Shown: positions 1 to 5,935 of the stretch, piece by piece
Layout: each line of letters begins with the position of its first letter
Numbering within the stretch: position 1 is the stretch's first letter
Assembly: GCA_030670005.1 (NCBI GenBank)
Contig: DAOVCL010000086.1
Span: 1-8,044, forward strand
Origin: Candidatus Zixiibacteriota bacterium
GTDB lineage: Bacteria > SM23-81 > DAOVCL01
Length of the DNA: 8,044 nucleotides
Direction: 5' to 3'
The notes under the pieces: model-generated
Database searches by the model: none
Seen by the model: only the letters and a program-made list of their open reading frames with translations
Told to the model about the DNA's origin: nothing
Position numbers and translations under genes: made by a program

Positions 1-160
1 GGTGACTGACAAGTAGTCCTTAAGGATTCCGTTGGATAGTTTTTAATCTCAAAGAACAAAGGAGCAAAAACTTCACAAGGTATCAAGATACTATCATAAC
101 ACCCATGGGCTGAGCGGCAACTTTTTCATAGGTGACCCCAATATTTCAAATTCCTCCGCG

Positions 161-190
161 CTCTTTGTGGATGTTATCATCCACAAAGGG
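161..190. repeat. Perfect 11-bp inverted repeat (strong hairpin)
   Basis: CTTTGTGGATG (163-173) and CATCCACAAAG (178-188) are perfect complements separated by the loop TTAT. A T-G wobble (162/189) and a C-G pair (161/190) extend the stem to 13 positions. No run of T follows on either strand, so it is not a standard intrinsic terminator. It could be part of a small mobile or REP-type repeat together with the palindrome at 251-290, or an operator. The pairing is directly visible; the function is unknown. Confidence 0.75.
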
Positions 191-250
191 ACTTCTTCCG
201 TCAGGGCGGGAGCCCGACCAGCAGAGGACAGAACAAAAAGGGCTCGAGAA

Positions 251-290
251 AGATTGCTTTGTCCCGATTTCATCGGGACTCGCAATGACC
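251..290. repeat. REP-like palindromic repeat (GATTGCTT...CTCGCAATGAC type)
   Basis: A perfect 8-bp stem, GTCCCGAT (261-268) with ATCGGGAC (272-279) around a TTC loop, sits inside a second 5-bp pairing, ATTGC (253-257) with GCAAT (282-286), separated by a small internal loop. The flanks GATTGCTT and CTCGCAATGAC match my recollection of an abundant dispersed palindrome found between genes in many bacterial genomes, with conserved flanks and a variable centre. This recollection was not checked against a database. It may serve as a transcript-end stabiliser or simply be a non-autonomous repeat. Confidence 0.6.
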
Positions 291-353
291 GAAGGGTTTC
301 AATGATCTTAGATTAGAAAAACTTCCATAGGGGAGAAAGGGAGATTCCATCTT

Positions 354-2222
354 ATGTTAAAAAAATTAGTTGCCTTTTCCTTCCTTCTGCTGAGTCTATC
401 CCCTGGGATCCAGGCGGGGGAGATAGAGGAGAACTTTCACTTGGGTTTGAGGGAGGCATTGAAGTGCATCAAGCTTACCCCAGAGGACATTTATTTGAGA
501 AATGATTACTTGGAGCCGGACTCCTTTAGGCTGGATATAGTCGAAGATCTCCTCAATCATCCCTTAAATGTGGCCCCCTGGCTTGATTCCCTGAGCGCCC
601 AATTAAACCGTGAGCATTTCAGCCAGAGGTTGAAGCTCACCGGAAGGATCCTGGACCTTGACCCTGTGCTCCCTCAGCCCGATACCAAGAGGTTGGGGCC
701 CTACCTGCAAGGGGATGATTTCTTGTCTCTTCCTCAGGGGCTGCGGGCATCCCTCAAATACCTTCTGGGAGGGATAAGGGAGGCCAATCTCCTGATGGGA
801 GAGGCCTTCTCCCCGCTTAATCAGAAGGAGAGGGATTTTCTCTTTAAGGAGGGGCCAGAGGTGCTCAGGGAGGGGATATTTGATCCTCAGAGGCCCATCG
901 AGGTAACGGAGAAGGAAAAGGAGGAAGGGGAGAAAAGAGATAAGAGGATATTGGAGTTGGCCCAGAATGTGGAGAGGGATAAGATAATATCCGCTGGCCT
1001 GGCACTTACCCTGACGTTGGAGTCAGCCCAGGATTACCTTGATGGGGAAGCAGATCCGGGGGAGGGATTGCTGCTTGATCTTTTAACCCCTTGGGGAAGG
1101 GTGTTGGTAGGTGGGAATGGCCCCAACGATTATCACCAATCAGATGTGGCGATAATCATCGACCTGGGTGGAAATGATCGATACGACTACATCACCTCAC
1201 CCAAGGATAGCCGGGCTACAGTTATCATAGATCTGGCCGGGGATGACCTCTACTTGGGGGATGAGGGGAGCTACGGTAGTGGGCTCTTTGGGGTGGGGCT
1301 GCTCTGGGAGAGGGAAGGGGATGATACCTACATCGCTGGGAATTACTCCCTGGGGGCGGGCTTCTTTGGCTGTGGTATCCTCTGGGATGGAGGGGGCAAT
1401 GACAGATACATCTGTGATACGGCGGGCCAGGGGGCAGGGGCCTTTGGGGTGGGCATGCTCTGCGATGATGGGGGCAACGATGAATATAGATCCGCCCTCT
1501 TCTCCCAGGCTTTTGCCTTTGTGGGAGGATTTGGCTGGCTTTCTGACAAGGGAGGAAACGACCTCTATTTCTCCGGGGGGAAGTATACCGACCGACTGAG
1601 GTATTTCGACCACTACCTCAGCCTCTCCCAGGGGTTTGCCTACGGCCTCAGGCCCTACGCCTCAGGTGGGGTGGCCCTCCTCTACGATAGATCGGGCAAT
1701 GATAGCTATATCTCAGACATCTTTGGACAGGGGTCAAGTTACTGGTATTCGCTCTCCGGCTTAGTTGATGGAGAGGGAAACGATAGCTATATCTCCTATC
1801 AGTATGCCCAGGGGGCAGCCACCCACCTTACCCTTGCCGCCTTGCTGGACAAGGCTGGAGATGACAACTACATCTCCCACGGGGTCTCCCAGGGCTGTGG
1901 CCATGACCTGAGCTTTGGCCTCTTAGAGGATTGGCAGGGGGATGACAACTATATCACCGGTGACCTCTCCCAGGGGGCGGGGAATGCCAACGGTATTGGC
2001 ATTCTCTTTGACTTTGCCGGCAATGACAACTATCAGGTGCGTAAGCTCACTAACACCAACGGTTATGGTGACTTCAGAAGGGATTATGGATCAATTGGCA
2101 TATTCATTGATCTTTCTGGAAAAGATAGCTATGCGGCCGGATACGAGAACCGTTCCTACTGGACCAAATCGAGGTATGGGGTGGGGGCAGATCTGGAGAG
2201 GCCCCCAAGGGAGGGGAGGTGA
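354..2222 (+). CDS. Exported protein with twelve G-(N/D)-D-x-Y solenoid-like repeats, function unknown
   Basis: I do not recognise a named family. Residues 1-21 look like a Sec signal peptide (MLKK, a hydrophobic run, cleavage after IQA), with no lipobox Cys. Residues 22-260 appear mostly helical, with a very charged Glu/Lys stretch at about 183-205. Residues 266-593 hold twelve repeats, each centred on G-[N/D/K]-D-x-Y, with Tyr at 277, 300, 326, 352, 378, 405, 452, 479, 506, 533, 560 and 593. Most units end in a QGAG-like turn followed by a hydrophobic strand ending in Asp. Spacing is 26 then 27 residues, with one 20-residue insertion before Y452. The pattern suggests a beta-solenoid that may bind metal through the Asp/Asn turns. 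It recalls RTX nonapeptides only locally, and the period is much longer. The ATG at 354 follows AAGGGAG at 337-343. The stop overlaps the next gene's start. Confidence 0.9.
   Translation: MLKKLVAFSFLLLSLSPGIQAGEIEENFHLGLREALKCIKLTPEDIYLRNDYLEPDSFRLDIVEDLLNHPLNVAPWLDSLSAQLNREHFSQRLKLTGRILDLDPVLPQPDTKRLGPYLQGDDFLSLPQGLRASLKYLLGGIREANLLMGEAFSPLNQKERDFLFKEGPEVLREGIFDPQRPIEVTEKEKEEGEKRDKRILELAQNVERDKIISAGLALTLTLESAQDYLDGEADPGEGLLLDLLTPWGRVLVGGNGPNDYHQSDVAIIIDLGGNDRYDYITSPKDSRATVIIDLAGDDLYLGDEGSYGSGLFGVGLLWEREGDDTYIAGNYSLGAGFFGCGILWDGGGNDRYICDTAGQGAGAFGVGMLCDDGGNDEYRSALFSQAFAFVGGFGWLSDKGGNDLYFSGGKYTDRLRYFDHYLSLSQGFAYGLRPYASGGVALLYDRSGNDSYISDIFGQGSSYWYSLSGLVDGEGNDSYISYQYAQGAATHLTLAALLDKAGDDNYISHGVSQGCGHDLSFGLLEDWQGDDNYITGDLSQGAGNANGIGILFDFAGNDNYQVRKLTNTNGYGDFRRDYGSIGIFIDLSGKDSYAAGYENRSYWTKSRYGVGADLERPPREGR
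1149..2132 (+). repeat. Coding tandem repeat array of 26-27 codons per unit
   Basis: Twelve units encode the G-N/D-D-x-Y repeats of the exported protein. The units are also alike at base level in places: GATAGCTATATCTC occurs at 1701-1714 and again at 1782-1795, exactly 81 bases (27 codons) later, and GATGACAACTA occurs at 1860-1870 and 1941-1951, again 81 bases apart. This supports expansion by in-frame tandem duplication in the second half of the array. Confidence 0.8.
2182..2207 (+). promoter_or_regulatory. GC-rich hairpin just before the HEAT gene start
   Basis: TGGGGGC (2182-2188) pairs perfectly with GCCCCCA (2201-2207) around a 12-base loop, inside the last codons of the repeat-protein gene. 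It ends immediately before the purine-rich ribosome site AAGGGAGGGGAGG (2208 onward) of the GTG start at 2219. Such a stem could keep the site exposed or tune coupled translation. It may also be chance in G-rich coding DNA. Confidence 0.35.
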
Positions 2223-3136
2223 AGAGACTGATCTTGTTCGTCCTTGTTATCCTCCTCTTGCCATCTGCCCTCTGGGCCGAGGGTAAATCGGTGGAGGAGC
2301 TCTTCCGGGAGGCCTCTTCGGCGGAGCTTCAATATGAAGATCTGAGAGAGCCGGCAGAGGAGGAGTTGGTGCGCAGGGGAGAGGAGGCCGTCCCTTACCT
2401 GGTGGACAAACTGGGGACAAGGGATGCCAGGGAGAGACACACCCTGGAGAGGATACTGAAGCGGATAAAGGAGCCGGCGGTAGAGCCCTTAATCGAGGCC
2501 CTGAAGACCGATGATCTCTATGCGATCAGGCTGGGGATCAGGATTTTGGGGATGATCGGGGATAAGAGGGCCCTTGCCCCCCTGCTGGAGCTTTCCTCTC
2601 ATACCGACTGGAGGGTGAGATCCGTGGTGGCCTTCTCCTTGGGCAGGATTGGGGAGAGTAAAGCCACCCCTTGGCTTATCTCTGCCCTTGAGGATTCGGT
2701 CGATCTGGTGCGCAAATCTGCGGCAGTGAGCTTGGGAGAGCTGAAAGATCCCCGATCAATATCTTCACTCCTAAAAGGCTTATCCGATCCCTTCTATGGG
2801 GTGAGATACTCGGCGGCGAGGGCTTTGGCCAAGTTAGGGGATTCTGTTCTCGATTCCCTCCTTGCTATTCTCCGGGAGCCATCTGGCAAGGGAAGATATT
2901 TTGTAATTGAAACCTTGGGGGAGTTAGGTAATAAGAGGGCCCTTAAATCCCTGATGCCCCTCTTGCTGGATGGTGACTGGGCCATCAGGGCCTTTGCCGC
3001 CCAGGCGATGGGAGGGATCGGAGGGGAAGAGGCCAGAGAGGCCCTAAGTTCAGCCGAAAGGGAGGAGAAACACCCTTATGCCCTCCTCCAGATAAGAAAA
3101 GCCCTTGATAGGTTGGAGAAAGGTGAAGCCCCTTAA
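2219..3136 (+). CDS. Exported HEAT-repeat (PBS-lyase-type) protein
   Basis: Starts with GTG, sharing GTGA with the stop of the preceding gene, so translation is probably coupled. Residues 1-20 are a clear signal peptide (MKRL, then a long hydrophobic core, cleavage after LWA). From about residue 44 to 300 the protein is a series of paired helices of about 30 residues typical of HEAT/PBS-lyase repeats. Recognisable unit cores are A-V-P-Y-L-V near 57, V-E-P-L-I-E-A-L near 88, L-A-P-L-L-E-L near 119, W-L-I-S-A-L near 152, I-S-S-L-L-K-G-L near 181, L-D-S-L-L-A-I-L near 211 and L-K-S-L-M-P-L-L near 242. Most are followed by an R-x-x-A-A-x-x-L-G-type second helix. There are no catalytic residues, so it is likely a scaffold or adaptor acting outside the cytoplasm. 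Its partner may be one of the flanking exported proteins (inference). Confidence 0.9.
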   Translation: MKRLILFVLVILLLPSALWAEGKSVEELFREASSAELQYEDLREPAEEELVRRGEEAVPYLVDKLGTRDARERHTLERILKRIKEPAVEPLIEALKTDDLYAIRLGIRILGMIGDKRALAPLLELSSHTDWRVRSVVAFSLGRIGESKATPWLISALEDSVDLVRKSAAVSLGELKDPRSISSLLKGLSDPFYGVRYSAARALAKLGDSVLDSLLAILREPSGKGRYFVIETLGELGNKRALKSLMPLLLDGDWAIRAFAAQAMGGIGGEEAREALSSAEREEKHPYALLQIRKALDRLEKGEAP

Positions 3137-3160
3137 ATGGGCTATTCCAGAATTTAGCTT

Positions 3161-3164
3161 GGAG
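3161..3164 (+). promoter_or_regulatory. Ribosome binding site deciding the protease start
   Basis: GGAG is followed by a six-base spacer and a TTG at 3171. This start places a proper signal peptide at the very N terminus. The in-frame alternatives, TTG at 3105 and GTG at 3123 (with GGAG at 3115-3118 and only four bases between), would add 22 or 16 residues in front of the positively charged start of the signal sequence. I prefer 3171, but 3123 remains possible. Confidence 0.5.
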
Positions 3165-3170
3165 AAACGG

Positions 3171-4091
3171 TTGTTTAAGATCTTGAGGAGGCAACTATAT
3201 CTTTCAAGCTTTCTTCTTCTCTCCCTCCTTCTCTGGACCCAAAGGGGGTGGGGAGAGCTTCCCTTTACCCTCAGGGTAATCCCACCATACCCAAAGGTAG
3301 AGGAGATCATAGAGGGGAATTATCCCTCCCTCTCCTCTGGATTGGGGGTGGAACTTTCTGGAACCCTTACCGTCTATATAGCCACTAATAAAGCTCAGTT
3401 CGAGAAGTTGGTGGGAACTGGCTTTCCCGATTGGGGGTTGGCCTGCGCTCTCCCCTCTAAGAGGGCTATAGTCGTGAGGGATCCAAAAACCATCAAAGGG
3501 AAGAGAGACTTAGAGGAGGTGGTTACCCATGAGCTCACTCACATCCTCCTCCATTGGAACCTCACCGGAGTCCATATCCCCCGCTGGTTCGATGAAGGGC
3601 TGGCGATGAGCCAATCTCAGGAGTGGAGAATAGGCATGGATTTTACCCTGGCAAAGGCTAAACTTACCGGCTCACTTCTGCCCCTGGGGGATATCGATCG
3701 GGTGAATACTTTCTGGAGGGAGAAGGCCGATCTGGCCTATGCGGAGAGCTTTTCCGCACTGCTCTGGTTGGAAAAAAGATTTGGCCCCGAGGCTGTGCCC
3801 AGGATAATCAAGGGGTTAAGGGACGGCCATTCAATGAATGGGGCTATGTGGAGGGCCACTGGTCTCGGGCTGAGGGACTGTGAGACCTTGTGGCTACAAT
3901 GGGTGAAGAGAAGATATAACTGGTTGTCTCTATTTGCCGATACCTCCCTCCTCTGGTTGGGGCTAACTATCCTCTTTATTATAGCTTTCTTCTTTAAGAA
4001 ATGGAAGCAGAGGACTATCTTAGAGAAATGGAAAAGGGAGGAAACTCTCCTCCCCCCTTCGGATGATGAAGGAAATCCGTTATCTCCTTGA
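3171..4091 (+). CDS. Membrane-anchored gluzincin metalloprotease (peptidase MA-like, HExxH)
   Basis: With the TTG start at 3171 the product is 306 residues. It opens with a basic n-region and a hydrophobic core (about residues 9-20), an export signal that may be cleaved after RGWG or remain as an anchor. The catalytic motif HELTH is at residues 120-124, and the downstream WFDEGLA supplies the likely third zinc ligand, Glu142, giving the HExxH-17-E layout of gluzincins such as the peptidase MA family. A second membrane helix at about 256-275 is followed by a basic tail KKWKQR, which predicts a periplasm-facing catalytic domain held in the inner membrane by its C terminus. All catalytic residues are present, so it should be active. 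The substrate is unknown; the two exported proteins encoded just upstream are candidates. The end overlaps the next gene by 29 bases. Confidence 0.85.
   Translation: MFKILRRQLYLSSFLLLSLLLWTQRGWGELPFTLRVIPPYPKVEEIIEGNYPSLSSGLGVELSGTLTVYIATNKAQFEKLVGTGFPDWGLACALPSKRAIVVRDPKTIKGKRDLEEVVTHELTHILLHWNLTGVHIPRWFDEGLAMSQSQEWRIGMDFTLAKAKLTGSLLPLGDIDRVNTFWREKADLAYAESFSALLWLEKRFGPEAVPRIIKGLRDGHSMNGAMWRATGLGLRDCETLWLQWVKRRYNWLSLFADTSLLWLGLTILFIIAFFFKKWKQRTILEKWKREETLLPPSDDEGNPLSP
4036..4054 (+). promoter_or_regulatory. Hairpin over a potential Shine-Dalgarno before the acyltransferase
   Basis: GGGAGGA (4036-4042) pairs perfectly with TCCTCCC (4048-4054) around the five-base loop AACTC. It lies inside the end of the protease gene, eight bases before the acyltransferase ATG at 4063. 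The stem hides the only GGAGG-like sequence nearby, and no other good ribosome site is visible, so translation of the next gene may depend on ribosomes opening the stem while finishing the protease. That reading is inference. Confidence 0.35.
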
Positions 4092-4923
4092 ATACCTGCT
4101 CCTGAGGTTGGTCATCAGGACAAGCCAGTTCCTTCCCTGGAAGAATTGCCACAGCATAGGGGAACTCTTAGGGAGGATTGTCTTTGACCTCTTGGGTTTC
4201 AGAAGAAAGGTTACCCTGATCAATCTCAGGTTAGCCTTTCCTCAGATGGGAGAAGAAGAGCTTGTCTCCTTAGGAAGGAGAAGCTATCAGAACCTGGGGC
4301 GAACATTTTTCGACCTCTTAAAACTTTCCCATTCCAGCCCCCAGAGGAGAATTGATTTTGAGGGTTTGGATAACTTGAATCGAGCCTTGAAGGAGGGGAA
4401 GGGGGGGGTAATCTTAAGTGGACACTTTGGCAGTTGGGAGTTTTTGATGGCCGCTCTGGCTCAAAGGGGTTATCCCTTGGATGCCGTGGCCAAGGAGCAG
4501 CATAACCGGTTGGTTGATAGATTGGTTAATGGGTATCGGATGAGGTCCGGTATGGGGGTGATCAAGGCGAGAGGAGGAGCCTGGGAGGTGGTGAGGGCTT
4601 TGAGGAGGAACAGGTTAGTGGGTGTTTTGGCCGATCAGGATGCGGGAAGAGATGGCCTGGTAGTCAGCTTCTTCTCCCAACCCTCCTCCTTCAGCTCTGG
4701 CCCAGCCCTCATCGCCGAGAAGACCGGTTCCCCTCTGATTATGGCTTTCATAGTCCGGGAAGGGGGGAAAGAGAGGATAATCATTACTCGGCCCCTCCCT
4801 CCTGGAGGAAGGAAGGAAAGGACACAGGCCTATGTCCAGGCCTTGGAGGGGTTCATCAAAAGCTATCCGGACCACTGGTTCTGGCCCCACAAGAGGTGGA
4901 AGAGCACAGTTGGCCCCTATTAA
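4063..4923 (+). CDS. lpxL: Lipid A secondary acyltransferase (LpxL/HtrB family)
   Basis: This inner-membrane enzyme family transfers a fatty acyl chain onto the lipid A precursor, usually Kdo2-lipid IVA, late in LPS synthesis. The protein is 286 residues, near the usual 290-310. Visible marks are the HX4E catalytic motif HFGSWE at 121-126, the ADQDAGRDG segment at 190-198 that corresponds to the conserved D-Q-x-x-G region, and the C-terminal WFWPHKRWK at 272-280. The N-terminal 25 residues are hydrophobic and probably membrane-associated. Two adjacent ATG codons (4063 and 4066) could each be the start. The gene overlaps the protease gene and is followed, with overlap, by a heptosyltransferase, which supports an LPS role. 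LpxL, LpxM and LpxP cannot be separated from sequence alone, and the acyl chain is not predictable. Acylation of another lipid cannot be excluded. Confidence 0.88.
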   Translation: MMKEIRYLLEYLLLRLVIRTSQFLPWKNCHSIGELLGRIVFDLLGFRRKVTLINLRLAFPQMGEEELVSLGRRSYQNLGRTFFDLLKLSHSSPQRRIDFEGLDNLNRALKEGKGGVILSGHFGSWEFLMAALAQRGYPLDAVAKEQHNRLVDRLVNGYRMRSGMGVIKARGGAWEVVRALRRNRLVGVLADQDAGRDGLVVSFFSQPSSFSSGPALIAEKTGSPLIMAFIVREGGKERIIITRPLPPGGRKERTQAYVQALEGFIKSYPDHWFWPHKRWKSTVGPY

Positions 4924-5935
4924 GCGTGCTTTGATAATTCAGACTGGTTTCCTGGGAGACCTGATTCTTTCTACCCCCCTGATCAGGGCTACCAAAGAGA
5001 CCTTTCCCTCAGCCGAACTATTTTTTCTCTCTATTCCCTCTGTGGCCGGAGCCTTGGCCCACAACCCAAATTTGACCCAGGTGATTACCTATGACAAAAG
5101 AGGGAGAGATAGGGGATTGAGGGGCTTTCTGCGGGTAAAGAAGAAGTTAAGGGAGATTAGGGTTGATCTGGCCCTAATCCCTCATCGTTCTCTGAAGTCT
5201 GCCCTTTTTGCCATAGGCGCTGGAATCAGGAAGAGGATAGGCTTTGATCGGAGCGCTGGCTTCTTCCTCCTTACCAAAAGGGTTACCTACCAGTGGGGAA
5301 TCCACGAAGTGGAAAGAAACCTGAGTCTCCTCTCCCCCTTAGGGGTAAACCCCAGACCCACCTCTCCAGAGCTTTTCCCCTCCGCTGAGGAGAAGAAAAG
5401 GGCGGAAGAGTTCCTGAAGGAGATGGGAATCTCCTCCCAGGATAGATTGGTAGGGTTTGCCCCTGGCTCCTTCTGGCCAACTAAGAGATGGCCCAAGGAG
5501 AGGTTTGCCCAACTGGGGAGGATGATAAAAGATTATGGAGGGAAGGTCATTCTCTTTAGCTCATCCCAGGAGCGGGAAATCTGTGAGGTTATCTCCTCCT
5601 TAATGGGTAGGGGAGCTGTTGTAGCTGCCAATAGTTTTTCCCTGCTGGAGTCAGCCTGGCTTCTTACCAAATTACGGGTGCTGGTGGCCAATGATACGGC
5701 TCCAGTGCATATGGCTTCTGCTATGGGGACGCCAGTAGTAGTAATCTTCGGCCCTACCGTTCCTGAGTTCGGCTTTGGCCCCTGGGGCCAAGGTGAGGTC
5801 ATTCAGAGGGTGCTCCCTTGCCGCCCCTGTAGCCCTCACGGCCCCCTAAGATGCCCTCGGGGAAGCTGGGATTGTATGCTAAGAATTGGGGCCGAGGAGG
5901 TTTTCTCCTATGTGATCAAGTATTTAAGGCGATGA
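4910..5935 (+). CDS. waaF: ADP-heptose:LPS heptosyltransferase (WaaF type, GT9)
   Basis: The enzyme adds heptose from ADP-heptose to the LPS inner core at the cytoplasmic face of the inner membrane. I place the start at TTG 4910, which gives 341 residues beginning directly before the first strand K-R-A-L-I-I-Q-T-G-F-L-G-D, as in the family. Longer upstream frames only translate the acyltransferase end in another frame. Family marks are GFLGDL near 13-18, FAPGSFWPTKRWP at 183-195, and NDTAPVHMASAMGTP from 261, which forms the nucleotide-sugar site. The C terminus carries four Cys (304, 307, 315, 322) in a CRPCSPHG...CP...C pattern that I recall from some WaaF-like proteins. The gene overlaps the acyltransferase by 14 bases and shares ATGA with the next gene. 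Heptosyltransferase I or a related GT9 enzyme is possible. Confidence 0.88.
   Translation: MAPIKRALIIQTGFLGDLILSTPLIRATKETFPSAELFFLSIPSVAGALAHNPNLTQVITYDKRGRDRGLRGFLRVKKKLREIRVDLALIPHRSLKSALFAIGAGIRKRIGFDRSAGFFLLTKRVTYQWGIHEVERNLSLLSPLGVNPRPTSPELFPSAEEKKRAEEFLKEMGISSQDRLVGFAPGSFWPTKRWPKERFAQLGRMIKDYGGKVILFSSSQEREICEVISSLMGRGAVVAANSFSLLESAWLLTKLRVLVANDTAPVHMASAMGTPVVVIFGPTVPEFGFGPWGQGEVIQRVLPCRPCSPHGPLRCPRGSWDCMLRIGAEEVFSYVIKYLRR

Larger units (their letters stand above)
1..353. other. Non-coding leader region upstream of the operon
   Basis: No convincing gene was found in this stretch. All three forward frames meet a stop within the first 15 bases, so no gene enters from the left on the + strand. 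The region contains a 10-base palindrome TCCTTAAGGA at 17-26, a strong hairpin at 161-190, a possible long-range pairing of GAGCCC (210-215) with GGGCTC (240-245), and a REP-like palindrome at about 251-290. The promoter of the downstream operon should lie here, most likely between 287 and 340, but no clear -35/-10 pair stands out. No U-tract-followed hairpin that would be a textbook terminator was seen. Confidence 0.7.

Noticed and set aside
1..127. Minus-strand frame open to the left edge of the window
   Set aside because: A short frame stays open from about 127 to base 1 but offers only TTG starts without a ribosome site, and the residues resemble no family I know. Too little to call a gene.
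94..285. Open frame of 63 codons on the minus strand
   Set aside because: It begins inside the REP-like palindrome, runs through the second hairpin, has no ribosome site and no recognisable domain. It may be a fragment of a repeat element rather than a gene.
285..314. Possible promoter ATGACC (285-290) and TAGATT (309-314) with an 18-base spacer
   Set aside because: Each box matches the sigma-70 consensus at only four of six bases and the -35 box lies in the palindrome; such pairs are common by chance.
1197..1613. Long frames on both strands opposite or beside the repeat gene
   Set aside because: These are shadows produced by the Gly/Asp-rich repeat codons; they lack plausible starts and overlap a clear exported protein.
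1149..2132. RTX toxin-type calcium repeats
   Set aside because: The G-N-D-x-Y core looks similar, but the nine-residue GGxGxDxUx period is missing, the unit length is 26-27, and a Sec signal peptide replaces a type I secretion signal.
4832..4909. Upstream extension of waaF to ATG 4832
   Set aside because: The extra 26 residues are the acyltransferase end read in another frame and do not resemble the family start; TTG 4910 fits the first strand of GT9 enzymes.
5851..5931. Upstream extension of the prenyltransferase to ATG 5851
   Set aside because: It would overlap waaF by 85 bases with residues unlike any UbiA N terminus; the ATGA junction at 5932 is more likely.
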